Shown here: piece after piece, positions 11,557 through 23,438 of the stretch
How positions within the stretch are numbered: the stretch's first letter is position 1
How the letters are laid out: every line of letters begins with the position of its first letter
Origin: Larix kaempferi
Taxonomy: Eukaryota > Streptophyta > Pinopsida > Pinales > Pinaceae
DNA: 64,000 bases
Direction: 5' to 3'
Assembly: GCA_027924585.1 (NCBI GenBank)
Contig: BSBM01000386.1
Span: 7,704,501 to 7,768,500 of the forward strand
The notes under the pieces: generated by a model
The model's input: only the letters and a program-made list of their open reading frames with translations
Told to the model about the DNA's origin: nothing
The model's database searches: none
Program-made: the position numbers and the translations under genes

Positions 11557-13760
11557 CTTGTCGGTGCTTGCTCGGGCGCTTCAAGCTTGCTACGACCTTA
11601 ACGAGCTTTTTAATTCACTTTTAAATAAAATGCAATAGAAAGTTGTGCATAAATTATCAACCCAGGGCCACAAAGGCTTATGAGCTACCTGACAAAGTAT
11701 ATGTCAGATACTGTAATTTGAATGATTTTAACACAGAGGAGTTCGATGGATTACTAAACTGGAATTAAGATGCAACTTTTGGTGAATAGGTTTCTAAGAA
11801 AATCACAACTTACAGAAAGAATCTTACAATCAAACCAAAAGCACTGACTATCAAATTTCAACAAACATTCTACTATGATACGAAAAGAAATTAATGCTTG
11901 AACCTTGATTTAGCAAATTGAGAATTTCACACTAAAGAGATTTAATAAACAACAGCTATAGTAAGAGAATCGTAATGAGCTAATTTAATTTAACAATCTG
12001 AATCTACCATTATCAGCTAGCAACAAAATCCCAACAACAATCTTAATGCGACCATTCACCATAGAAGTATTCCTGATTCAATACTCATAATCCATATATT
12101 CCTCTATGTTCACTAATAATGATAAAAATGATTACACTATCCAATCGTGTCACTACTTAACATTCACACTTAACTATGATCAGCACACCAATTATGAATG
12201 CGAAACAATTAAATCAAAACATCAACTACATGCATAAGGAAAGGAAATCCTAACTACAACAACACCTATCACAGAAGGGGGGTCTGCCTTCAATGATAGG
12301 AGCTAGACAAGCCACTCACTCACAAAAAATTGATTAACACATCCAGAATCAGGAAAATATAGGTTTATATATAAGAGGTCTAATCACAACAATGTTTGAT
12401 TTATCTGTGCAATATGATGGCTAACCTCTCCCGGGAGATATTCAAAGTTCTTATACATGAGTGCTCATAAGAAAATTATGAAAGAGCGTGCAGTTACAAC
12501 CAATTCCCAAATAAGGCTCATCTGTCGATTTCCAAAGGATCTCGTGATCCATCCCAGGATCTAGTACCGTGGAGAGTGGAGACGATCCCAAGAATATATC
12601 AGAGTAGTAAGCAAACCCGTTGGATGACCCAACAAAATACGAGTCATTAATGGTCTAAAATGATGAGTTGAATACAGAATCATCGATCCCCGAATTGGTT
12701 ACATAACCATGTATGCCCTAAGTAGTTAACCAATGATGATGTAAAATAATGAGCAGGAGCATAATACATAAACTTGAGACTTATTCGTTATAACTTGAGA
12801 CTGAAATGAAAGTATCCAGCTCCCATAATCCCTTCATTCTACAACCTAAAAGTGAAATAACATTGAACCTGAAACACCACTTCCTTAGTAGGAAATCATG
12901 GCATCATAACCCTATCCAAATCATCAGCAATTTGACAAATAACAAGGAAAACAAGATCAGTTCTTACCAAAGCGAAAACTTTGCCAAATGTAATCAAGAG
13001 AGCAAGTGGTAATATAGGATCAAGTAAAAAAGTTCATAAACAAGGCTAAATATGAGAACAAAAAGGGTCATATACATATCCCTTCAGACCTGAGGACAAG
13101 TTCAGCGTCGTCGCCAAGTTGTGAAACCGACCAGCTGCTCTAGCACATTTGTTTCGTACCTTGGACCATTTGCTGCTGGAGTCAGCGGGACTTCACCCTT
13201 GGTGTTCTGGTGTTCGGGGAAACCCCAACCATTCTAACTACTACTTCACTCTTAGACATCTCAGGTGAGACCTCGTCTCTGTTCCTCCCAAGTGTCCTTA
13301 TTGCTTCCTTCGCTAGTTGTTCGTGCAAATTCATCATTCTTGCTCTTAGACACTTGGAGTGCTTCTGCTCAAAATGAAGTGCACCATTGCAACTATCTCA
13401 CCACCCTTTTCCACAACTTCCTTGAACTTTCCTATTAAACTTCCTAACTTTCTACATCTAACTTACAGACTTGCATTAGACAACGCACTACATTCCTTCT
13501 TGGATTGCATAAACTTCGACTTGCGTTCTTCAATCCTGATGCCACTATTTATGCTTGCTTCTTGAAACTTGCTCATCATTTGCAAAACTTATCCACAACT
13601 TACTCGAATATGTCATCACACTCCTCCGTCATCTTCTGGTGATGTCGATCCATATTAATGATACTCGGATTTGACTCCCGCGTGCTAAACCGTGCAAAGC
13701 ATCAAAGAGCGACCTGGCTGGCCATGCTTCCCACTTTTTGTCATCATTGGTTGTTTTTTT
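11557..13760. other. D 3' non-coding region
   Basis: About 2.2 kb between the integrase remnant and the 3' repeats of D. It is AT-rich from about 11600 to 13080 and more mixed to 13760. No recognisable ORF on either strand. The AT-rich portion could be a further old insertion, since its base composition changes near 13090, but I found no LTR pair or TSD for it. Confidence 0.45.
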
Positions 13761-14930
13761 TTCATTGTGTTTCACATCTGCTATGCGCCTGATCATGGAG
13801 ATAGGGTTTCAACCGATTCCCATTTACTAGCTTAGGAAACAGCCTGCCATCTAATCTCTTCAGCTGTACCGCACCTCCGTCAATAACAAAATCTATAACA
13901 TAGGGACCTAACCAATGCATCTGTAACTTACCTGGATGCTTAGTGAACTTACTGTCATATAGAAGAACTGTATTCCCACATTGAAAGTGATTTTGTTTAA
14001 TGTGGCGATCGTGCCAAGCATTCTGTCGGTCCTTTTCTACCTTCGGATGAAAGCTTGCGATGAACCTTTCCTCATCGAGCTATACCAATTGGGCCAATCG
14101 TTCCTCGATTGCCCCATCGCCGCTCATGCTGGTGACAACTGCAATCCACAGACTGTGGATGATATACTCCATCGACATTACGGATTCCTTCCCGTAGACG
14201 AGTTTCAGTGTCTGGCTAGTCAAACGTTTGCAAGTTGTGCGATACGCCCAAAGTATCGCAAGGATCTTCAAATCCCAATCATCCCGATTCGTGTTGCAGA
14301 ATTTCATGAGCACATTCTCCAGGATTTTGTTAAATGCCTCTACTCTTCCATTTGCTTGCGAATGGTAGGGGGTGCTCTTTCTGTGTTGTATATGAAATTC
14401 CTCAGTCATTGCTGTGATTGTCTGATTAACAAAATGAGTCCCTTGGTCACTCATCAATATTTTGGGGCACCCAAAACTGGTGACTACATTATCGAAGCGG
14501 AATCTTGCTGCTATCGCAGCTGAGCAATCCTTCACTGGTGCTGCTTCTGCCCATCGCGTCAAGTAGTATGTTTCTATAATTATGTAGCGCGACCCTATTC
14601 TTTTCCTTGGTGGTTTGATGGGTTCCACAAATTCAACTGCCCACTTGTCGAAAGCCTGCAATGTCAATTGAGGTACTAGTGGCATTTCATCCCTTCTTGA
14701 CGGCTTCACTGTTCGTTGACATACGTTACAACTTTTATCATAGTCCGCGACATCTCCGTGCATCATTCACCACCATATTCCTACTCGCAAAATATTCCTC
14801 GCAGTGGCGCAGCCTCCGTAGTGTCCCTCAGCGATCCCGTCATGAGATTCCACAAAAATCCGCTCCTGCTCATGCGGAAGGACATATCGTCGTAGTATCT
14901 CGTCTGGCCCCATTTTATATAATTGTCCTA
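13760..14930 (-). pseudogene. pol: D integrase
   Basis: Gypsy integrase remnant. The N-terminal zinc-binding HHCC part is visible (ESHDGIAEGHYGG ... CNVCQRT). The core follows with MSDQGTHF (second catalytic Asp) and [13 protein letters not shown] (catalytic Glu kept), and a C-terminal GNTVLLYDSKF..HWLGPY segment after a frame change near 14080. Around the first catalytic Asp the expected DFVGPI reads EFVEPI, so the first acidic residue is changed. Stops at about 14767 and near 14080 disable it. Confidence 0.85.
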
Positions 14931-14937
14931 CAATCAA

Positions 14938-16692
14938 CTAAAAATCTACATCTCTTACGACTACCTGCTTCTTTTGGTTGGTCGTGAAACCTACCAGTGC
15001 CTCCCTTATTTCAAAAAACTGAATGACATGTTCATAATGGTCATCAAACATTCCAACCCTGAACAACTGATCATCTGGTAGTACGTCGTCAATGCTTCTT
15101 GGATTTTCCCCTGACTCAATTCGTGACAAGTGATCTGGTCCTGCATTTTACGATTATCTCAAAATCAAATTCCTGGAATAGTAATAACTAGCGATAGATC
15201 TTCCGTCACAACATAGGCTTGTTCACCAGGTATTTTAATGCTGAGTGATTGGTGAACATTTTAAAGTGGCCCTCGAGTAGGTAGTGTCGGAATTTCTATA
15301 AGGCGTACACCATCGCCAACCCTTCTTGTTCTGTGGTTGTATAATTCTTATCCATAGTAGACAGCTTCCTAATTGCGAAGGCTATCAGGTGGTCGATGTC
15401 GCCTTCTCTTGGTTGGGCCAAGATGACTCCTAATGCGACTGATGACACATCGACGTGTACATGGAACTCCTTCGTCCAATATGGAAATGCCAATATAGGT
15501 GCGGCAACCATCTTTTCCTTTAATATGTCCAGACTCTTCTGGCACTCTACACGCCACTCAAACTTGGCATCTTTCTTCAACAAATTCTCCATGCGTGTTG
15601 TGATTGTTGCATACCCTCTGATAAAATTCCTGTAGTAGCCTATGCGGCCCAGCGTCACTCTCAATTGTTTGACTGTTGTCAGCGGTGAGAGGTCGGCAAT
15701 AATTACAATTTTCGCCAGGTCTACTGGCATTCCTTCCCAGCAAACAATGTGCCCCAACAAAATTTCGAACGGAGCACAGAGGATAGACTTTCTCAGGTTC
15801 AATGAGATCTGGTACTGTCGACATCGTTCCATCATTAGCCTCAGGTTTGCAACATGATCTTTTACCAACCCATACACTGTCCAATCGTCCATATAGACAT
15901 CAAGATATTTATGAATGTAGTCATTGAACGCTGAAACTACTAATCGTGAAAAAAGTGTTGGAGCATTCTTCAGTCCAAATGGCATCACTGTATACTGAAA
16001 GTAGCCCCATTTTGTGATGAATGTAGTCTTATGCCGGTATTCCTTCACGATTGTGATCTGGTGATAGCCTGGAAACTCATCCATAAATGAGTAGATCTCC
16101 TGACCTCATACTCCTTCCAACACCTCATCCGTGAATGGTGTCGGGAACGGGTCATGTAAGCATGCATCGTTCAATTTCCGTAAGTCGACACAGATTCAAA
16201 CTTCACCGGTTTTCTTGTCCTGGACCACCATCAGGCTGATCCACTTGGATTCTTCTACCAGTTCTGTAATGCTGGCTTCCAACATCCTTTCAATATCACC
16301 TTGTAATCTCTCCTTGTGCCTTGGATTCAATCGGTAGGGCCGCTGCTTAACTGGCTTCACATCAGGTTTCAAGGGAATCTTCATTTCACCTAAGTCCCCG
16401 GAAATTCTTTTCATCTCTGAGAATTTTGTTGGGAACAATCTTGAAACTCATGCAACATATCAGTCATCTTCGCAATGGTCGACTCATCACAATAATCCCC
16501 AATGCTTGCAAACTTCGGGTTCTCCTCTGACCCAATGTTTACTTTCTTGATCTTTAGCGGTTGCTCGAATTTGTCGGAAGGTATTTCTGGTGCCTCAACA
16601 GTGTGACTTCCCTTCAAATTTGGTACATGCGTAGCTCTCAAATCGTCCTCATCATCCGTCTCTCCTGTGATGTTATAGCACTCCATCATCAT
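14938..16692 (-). pseudogene. pol: D reverse transcriptase and RNase H
   Basis: Gypsy RT in two overlapping frames then one longer frame. Seen in order: KQRPYRLNPRHKE and VVQDKKTGE (RT fingers), DEFPGYHQI (motif A region with Asp), VMPFGLKNAPTLF, the catalytic YMDDW, then the connection segment and RNase H (FHVHVDVSSVALG, RKLSTMDKNYTTTEQEGLAMVYAL). RNase H continues with stops to about 14940 (SRIESGENP). Frame breaks near 16411-16438, 16196-16084 and 15296 make it a pseudogene, although the RT active site is intact. Confidence 0.9.
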
Positions 16693-16718
16693 TTCTGGTG
16701 TCGCAGTCCACTAAAGTT

Positions 16719-17330
16719 CTAATGGTTCTCTGTCGGTACTACTTCAAATATCTTCTTGTGGATCTCCTGTAGCGCACTATAGATGAAGGGGTTCTCATCT
16801 GAGAAACAAAACGTTTGGTTGAATCCAAGTGTTAGTTTTTCCCAAGAAGTCATTATGCGTCTCAGTTCCACTGCGACATACCAACTACACAGTACTTCAT
16901 CCAATGTGTGAACGAATGCATGGACCCACTCCTCTTTTTCTCATAATCCCCAATTGCTTTCGCACTCAGCTAAATGCACTGTCCGGTTGCTTATGCCGTA
17001 AATCTTCCTTCCGCAATATCCTTCTGCATCGCCAAACCTAACCGTCATTAAGTGGCGACATAGTGGCCAGGTTGTGATATGAGACTTGTGTGCTTCCCAC
17101 CAGTGCACAGGAGTATCCTTCAAGGATTCCTCCAAGGCCAATAAACGTTGCGGTTCCACCACCTTTTCCTCCAATTCATGAAGAAAGGTGCTTAAATTGG
17201 GAAATCCCTCATATGTTGGTAGTGTGCACTCCTATGTGGCTACCCGTCGCAATGACTGTTTGATTCGGGCACATCGTCTAAATGACACTTCATGCATCTG
17301 GTTCTGCCAATTCTTGAGCACCTAATTCAA
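16719..17330 (-). pseudogene. D Gag-like module between protease and RT
   Basis: Two conserved blocks lie between the protease and RT. The first reads ALEESLKDTPVHWWEAH followed by TTWPLCRHLMTVRFGD, which has the Trp-Trp and TW..F...F pattern of the Ty3 Retrotrans_gag family (PF03732-like, by eye). The second, WVHAFVHTLDE to ENPFIYSALQEIHKKIFE, is also conserved in C. A stop near 16940 separates them. C has the same two blocks in the same place (29946-30560). Function is inferred only: possibly a second capsid-type domain. Confidence 0.6.
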
Positions 17331-18044
17331 ATCCGATGACGCTGAACTGACATTGCACCATCCCAATTCTCCGTCTACGGTAGGATTAATGTAACCCTCA
17401 GATATATTGTATATGTTATCCCATCCCTCCATAAATTCATCTCTCTCTGGTTCAACATATCGCTTCCCTTCCGCAGGATACAAAGGTTCCATGACCCTCA
17501 TTTTGTGATTCTCAAATGACATAGTTCGCTTCTTAAAATTGATAACCGCTAGGTTTTCGATTCCCTAATCAATCCCTAGCAGCACTGGGTAGGGACTAGT
17601 CTTGTCCACAATCTCAATTACATCAAAATCAGCATAAGTCCTGAGGCCCTCAATCTCAATGGGAAGTTGGTACACCCGACCAAGTGGAGTAACCTTACTC
17701 TAATTTGCTAATCGCAATTGTATTGGTGACCAGGCCAACTGCGGTTTCCCCAGTGTCTCCCATGTTTGTTTGGTCAGGATGTTGACATCCGACCCTAGGT
17801 CCAAGATAATTGATTCGACGTCAAATGCTCTGATTTGTGCCGACATTCGCATCTCTCTCCCTATCTTCCTCTTGAGTGTGCGATTAACCTTTTGATCCTG
17901 GCGTGCACCCTCCCATCGATTCAATATATTGGATATATCCTCCAACACATCTTGATCCTTTTCCAACTCCAGGCAACTCTTTAAGAAGGATTTTAAGGTA
18001 TTAGCCTTTCCCTGCGACTTCGTCCTGTTGAATGTCGGTGGCAT
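17322..18044 (-). pseudogene. pol: D aspartic protease
   Basis: Retropepsin-like domain. The active-site motif reads IILDLGSDVNILTKQTWE (DxGS with Leu where Ser or Thr is usual), followed after a stop near 17701 by a conserved segment ending YPVLLGID. C carries the equivalent ILDLGSEVNAL and ILGIDWA. The upstream part (from about 18044) is Lys/Glu-rich. In the family this enzyme cuts Gag-Pol; here the frame has in-frame stops and it is probably dead. Confidence 0.75.
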
Positions 18045-18329
18045 ATCGTAGGTAACTTCTTCCTAAAGAGGTAACTTCTTCCTCTGTCTCATTGCCTCCT
18101 GCGCTTCCAAGAAGATATCCCTTTCAACCTCCGAATCAAAAATTACATGTTTCCGTACTTTTGGTCGGATAGTTGCTCGTGGCCCGTCGCCTTCTGTCAC
18201 CGCTCCTCCTGATGTCACTACCCCAACAGTCGCATGTTGTCTTCAAGCCTCCGTTGATATCATCTTGACAACTGGTGGATTCTAATTGTAGTTCTGTGGA
18301 GGTGGTGGAAGATTCTTGGTCTTCCATTT

Positions 18330-20549
18330 CGCGATGAGCTGCGGACAGTCTTCAACACTATGATCCATAATGCTGCAATAAGTGCACTGCTGTGGTGCTG
18401 GATTCGGGAAATCCCTCTGATAGTTCCCCTGCTGCCCACAATTATAACATATAATTGGTCCTCTCCCTCATCCAGCAGCTCCTCCTCACCCTACGCCAGC
18501 ACCTCAACCTCCGCGAAGTCCTCCTCTATCCCCTCCATGTGGTGGGCCATATGGTTGGTACTGTGGTTTCCCATACTGTGACTGTTGCGGTGGTCCATAT
18601 GGTGGGTACTACGGTGCCGGATACTGTGGTACCAGATACTATGTTTTCCCATACTGCCCCTGATCATACTGCTGTGGTTGGTGATTATACTGGGTTGGCG
18701 ATTGGTTATAGTGCTGTTGTTACTGACCCGATGCCTGTTCTTCTCCCGCAATGAAATATACAGTTGCAGTCCTCTCCTAAAGTAGGCCATACGCTATGTA
18801 GTTGTTTTCATCATGGCCAACCGATTTACAGAACTTTCAATACAAGTTCTCTGGTTTTGACACTATATTTTGTAGATACATGCACTCTTCTGGTCGATGG
18901 CCTCTCGTTTGGTAGACCCGACACCAAGGCAACCCTCCCTGACTGAGGGGATTCAGTACACCGGATTGCAAATAGTCACGAAAGTCTGGGCACTGGTCCA
19001 TGTGGTGTCCCTCTGTCCTACACCTAGTACACCAGATCTCTTCGTGAGCCTCTTTCCCTTTCTTCATGTCTTGCATTTGGATCTTCAAGTTTTCCAGTTG
19101 TGCTTGTATTCGATCCATACCCAACCCTATTTCACCGATTGGTGAAGCCTCCAGCTTCATCGCAATCTCCAATGCTTCTGCTTGGGTCGCAACCTTTTGT
19201 TGCATTAGTGGTCCACAAATGTGTGGTACCAATCCTACGATGAACCACTCCTTGTGTTGCATATCATTTATTCCAAAACTCAACTTCGCTATCAACGTCT
19301 TGTATCGTTGATCAAATTCCCATACCAGCTCATTTGGGTATCACTTGATTTCTTTGAGTTTGGTGACATACTGAGATACCAACTTTGGCTTCCTGAATTC
19401 ATCGATCATTCTTGCTTTGATCTATGCCAACGAATTGGCTGGTGTTCCCATCGGAACCCTTATAAACTTCATAAACCAATCCAGTGCACGACCCCTAAGG
19501 GTCGTCGCTAGCTACCCCTGTTTAATAAATTCATATTGGACCTGCTTCACGGTCCATACTGCTTCGCACATAAACCAAAACTGCTCGGGATCCTCGGTCC
19601 CGTTCCCTTGGAAAGTGGGCATTTTTGTGTCGTCTGCCATTCTAATGTTCCTACTATTATTTTTTACTGATGCACTACTTTTACCGCTGCACGTAGGGAA
19701 ACTTTGTGAATATCTTGGGTTTCTTCCTGTGAAATTATGGGTAGTGCGCGGGGTTGCAGGTATGTTGTAACTTACAATCTGTGTCTCTTTTGTTTCTGGG
19801 GTATCCTGGTCACCATCTTCGTCGCAATAGGGTCGCTTTCTCCCTTGCGGTCGTGTTTCATAGTCTTCTATTCTGGTCCTCTCAAGAGACTCTCTCTCAG
19901 TCCTCCTCTTCTTCTTAGTACGTCGGAATCTCACCCCACTCCTCAAGGTACCACGCTCTTTGTCAGCTTCCAATACAAACTCATTGTCGCTCATGTCCAT
20001 CTACCCCACATCTTTCTATCGGATTCGCATTCATGTGACAACTACAACCTCTGCACACTGATCTTTCTACTCATCGGAAGTCATCCTCAAAATGCCCTTC
20101 TCGTAGATGAGCATCTTAATCCACAGTTTTAGCATTAGAAAGAACCTTCTCCTTGGTCCCCTTAAGAAATTTCTTTCTGTGTCACTGGATGATTTTATTG
20201 TTTCTACTGCGAACTCAGTAATATATCCCTCTAGGATACTATCCACCCAAAAATCGACAGCCCTTGATACTATGTTGTCTACACGTTTCAATTGTCGAAT
20301 CAGTTTTGGTGTCCAATGTTCAAGCTCAATCCTTTAGAAATGGTTCTTTTGAAACGTTAGCTGCGCTAACCACTCATGCAGTAGTACTAGGAATTCACAT
20401 AAAAATATCTCGTGGATATCTAAATAAATGTATTTATGCAACCAACTACTTACTGTCTTCTTAGGGTTTTGCTTCTCTCCTTCTGCGAATTCTTCTATCT
20501 CTCTGTCAAACCACTCTTGGATCTCCGGTTTCGTTGGGTGCCACAACAT
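18330..20549 (-). pseudogene. gag: D Gag with zinc-knuckle array
   Basis: N-terminal helical blocks conserved with C lie at 20549-20067, then the Gag start MDMSDNEFVLEADKE (about 19998). The capsid-like region (FQGNGTEDPEQFWF ... MQQKVATQAEALEIAMKLEAS) is followed by several CCHC-type knuckles: WCTRCRTEGHHMDQC, WCRVYQTRGHRPEEC (second Cys changed), FCKSVGHDENNY (preceded by a stop), CYNCGQQGNYQRDF and CTYCSIMDHSVEDC. Between the third and fourth lies a Pro/Gln/Tyr/Gly-rich stretch (about 18480-18720). Frame breaks near 20300, 20030, 19510, 18837 and elsewhere disable it. Confidence 0.82.
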
Positions 20550-20572
20550 ATCCTCTTCTTTTCCTCTTCAAG

Positions 20573-20590
20573 GTCCCAGCAATGGAACCA
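20573..20590 (-). other. D primer-binding site
   Basis: On the minus strand, two bases inside the 5' LTR edge, the sequence is TGGTTCCATTGCTGGGAC. It begins TGG like a tRNA 3' end and resembles the Asp-tRNA type plant gypsy site (TGGCGCCGTTGCCGGGGA) with several mismatches. C has TGGTTCCGTTGCTG in the same position, so the site is family-specific. Confidence 0.7.
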
Positions 20591-20592
20591 TT

Positions 20593-21329
20593 TGCTGACA
20601 CAACATCTATCAACAGGGGTTCACTTCATACTGTCGCCAATAAACACCAACCCAAATTCCCTTACGCACTGTCCCAAAAAGGTTTTACCCTTTCCAGCAA
20701 CACTCGCAGAGCGAGTGAAGTCTCCCCCGAGATGCACAAGGGGGATGCAGGAACCAAGATTCCGCAGTGGAGTTGAGGACATGCATCAAACATACAAACA
20801 CACTTTGCAACCACAAAAACAAGAGATTATATCTTTCGCACCATAGTAACATTTCATTATTCGTAGATTCATCAACCGCAACATCAACATGATTTAACTA
20901 TTCATTAGCATAAAGAGTGATTATCAAATCCACAGAACATGTAAACATCCCATCAACATTTGTATTCATCATCTAATGGGAATAAAGGAAAAGATAGAAC
21001 CATAATCTAACATCCTCATGCATTCATTAAAACCTGTGGAATGACCCTCGCAGAAACATTCAATACACCATATCACGGATACAAAATAGATCAAAACTCA
21101 ACAGATCGGTTACTCTATTCATCACCGTATCTGGATGCCCTTAGGCTTACACTCATTCTCCTATTTATACAAAAAAAACATGGTTACAAAATGGTCCACA
21201 TGACCCTTATCTAACAAACTATCTATTTATGTGCTTCTGCATTCTCCGCGAATGACCCTTTCTTCCGCGGATTATCCCTTTCGCATCTGTCGGCTTCCGC
21301 ACTTCCTGAGGACTAATTTCATGCCAACA
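20593..21329 (-). repeat. D 5' LTR
   Basis: 737-bp LTR matching 10523-11295. The left end is TGCTGACAC, decayed from TGTTGGCAC, and the right end is CCAACA. Beyond 21329 the LTR of B resumes. Confidence 0.9.
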
Positions 21330-21412
21330 ATTTCATTGATACTGTATATGCTATTCTTCTGAAATTGAATTGAATACTGATGTTATCTATCTTAGTATAT
21401 TGAATCTTAACA
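21330..21412 (+). repeat. B 5' LTR, second piece
   Basis: 83 bp completing the 5' LTR of B after insertion D. It matches the end of the 3' LTR (about 48298-48380) and ends TTAACA next to the primer site. Confidence 0.9.
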
Positions 21413-21784
21413 TGGTTTCAGAGCTAGCCTGAATAGGACAACTTTCACAAGGTGAAACTCTCTCTCTCTTCTCCCTCCAACAAGAAATTAGGGTTTATGT
21501 CAAAGTTGGATCTTTGAAAATATGATTGCATAGAAAGTTGCGCCTCCCTAGGGCGCATCTATTGATCCCTAGATCGAATTTTTTGAGTGGGTAGATATCT
21601 GGGAAAGTCAAAACCTAGTTTGACTTTGGACCAAAAAATTGTAGAAAACTAGAAAACTGCAGAAACTGCAGATCATAATTTCGCAAGTCAATTTTGAGAG
21701 GTGAAAATTTGGAATCTCCAAAAACCAAGTGTAACAGTCAATTCGCCTCCATCAAGCGCATCTCCTGGTAAGGTCAATTTTGCA
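21413..21784 (+). other. B primer site and leader
   Basis: TGGTTTCAGAGC at 21413-21424 is the initiator-Met primer site with one mismatch to TGGTATCAGAGC. It is followed by an untranslated leader of about 360 bp (LTR-proximal CT-rich run near 21460). The leader is cut at 21784 by element C and resumes at 42901, shortly before the Gag ATG at 42942. Confidence 0.88.
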
Positions 21785-23426
21785 TGTTGGCTTAAACTGA
21801 CCCAGAGGTTTCCAATTAGACCCAAGTTCTTTGCGGTTCTCCCTTTTGACCAATAAAACCCCTTCGCATCGGCCCTTTCGGCAACAACCTGCGAGCAGGC
21901 TGAGGTCTCACCCGAGGTGTATCTTATGGGGTACTGTGGAATCAAGTTTCCACAGTAAATTATGAGTTTTTTATATGAACAAGCTGCGCAGTGCAGGACA
22001 GAAGGAGTACGCTGTGGGTCAAAGCAATGCGGTACACAGCAGGATCTACGCTACGAGCGACTACGGTGCGGTGATGGCAACACTGCGGGCCTCAGTAAGG
22101 GCTTCTTACTGCTGCAAATCTTCTAATGGAACTGCAAATCAACCACACTTATCCTCTACTTGGAAGATCTTGAAAAGGTTAAGGCACTAAGATGAATATC
22201 ACCCATCCATCCATTCAGGAACTTACTGGTTATCTTTCTAGCATTCATTCAAGGACTTAGATTATTACAACGTGAACTGAAATGATAGACATGACTAACC
22301 GTGCTGCATTCCTTCACTTTGTTTAAGAAAGTATTAAACTTAAATGACTAATTCACGATCTTAACATATAATTGAAATGTTCGCCATTCCTCTGTTCCCG
22401 TGGAACCTAGCATATCATTCCCAAACTTCTCCTATTGGTAAATGCATATCAAAGTTCTCCTATTATAGCATGCAAGGAAACATTCAAACATTCATTCTAC
22501 AGGCAATACAAATAGTCATTCATTCATAAAACATAATCGCATAACACAGGATTTAATGTGGTTCACTTCCCCAGATGGAAAGCTACGTCCACAAGAATAG
22601 TTGGTAATATATTTCTTTCAAAAGGGATGGGGAAACCGTCCTTAGTCGGCGCACACAGCTACAGAGCCTTTACAATATTCTCAGCTCGGAGAGATTTCTC
22701 AATACAAAAGGTTATTTATGATTATTCTAGCAACTAGCATCTAACCCCCAAAAATAGAGCAACCCCATCCCATACAAAATTGTCTTCTTAAATAGATCAT
22801 GCCCGAAGGTCATGTCTGTACAATGTCGAAGACCTAAAACCCAAAACCCTAAGGGTTTCCAAAGCTGCGTTGGTTTTCCAAACCGGCTTGCTGGCTCCTG
22901 GTAGCGTTTGCTTGATCATGGTGGATCTCCATGTCCTCATCTTGTCGCTATCGGCCTTCCTGTCGCACACGTGCCTACAGGCTGCTTCTACCAAACCGTT
23001 TCTCTCTAACAATTTCACCTTCCAAGCGTGCCAAACGTCGCTTTCCTTAACAACCCACGCATGGCCGCATTCCTGATTTGCTTATGTCCGCCGCTCGGCA
23101 ATCCTGGAATATCTTTCCAAAAATGGCTGTTACCGGTCCAACCGGTACCTGCACCTGATACTTGTCCAGCACTCCGCTTTGCTGGCCCCACGTGGCCTCC
23201 TAACTCCACATCACTGCTTCTGCGCAGTACTGGTCTTCGCATCACGCCCAAAACTTCGATGCTGCGTGCAACTCCGCAGTCTGGTCAAAAGTTGGATGCT
23301 GCGCTCAACTTCGCAGCATCCTCAATACTTAGCCAAAATTGTATTTCTGAGCTGCGCTCAACTCAACTTTCCCTGCTTATCTCAAAAAGGTGTTTCCAAA
23401 ACTTTTGTCTCAACCTGGGACCAACA
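21785..23426 (-). repeat. C 3' LTR
   Basis: 1642-bp LTR, TGTTGGCTTAAAC to GGGACCAACA. Its partner totals about 1625 bp (750 plus 875-880 around A2). Next to its inner edge the minus strand reads GTTAGGGGCA, the likely polypurine tract. Confidence 0.9.
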
Positions 23427-23438
23427 TGCCCCTAACAC

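Larger units (their letters stand above)
10523..21329 (-). mobile_element. Gypsy LTR retrotransposon D, inside B LTR
   Basis: Ty3/gypsy element of 10.8 kb on the minus strand. LTRs are 10523-11295 (3') and 20593-21329 (5'). Coding order on the minus strand is Gag, protease, second Gag-like module, RT, RNase H, integrase; RT before integrase defines gypsy. It sits in the 5' LTR of B. Flanks CTTTT (10518-10522) and ATTTC (21330-21334) each differ by one base from the intact B LTR sequence CTTTC (near 48298), consistent with a decayed TSD. Many stops and frameshifts: non-autonomous today. Confidence 0.92.

Noticed and set aside
13110-13130. PBS-like GTCGTCGCCAAGT, possibly a nested element inside D
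   Set aside because: The motif fits only loosely and no LTR pair or TSD was found around it.
18360-18790. Plus-strand ORFs with His/Val-rich repeats in D
   Set aside because: Shadow of the Gln/Tyr/Pro-rich Gag linker on the opposite strand.
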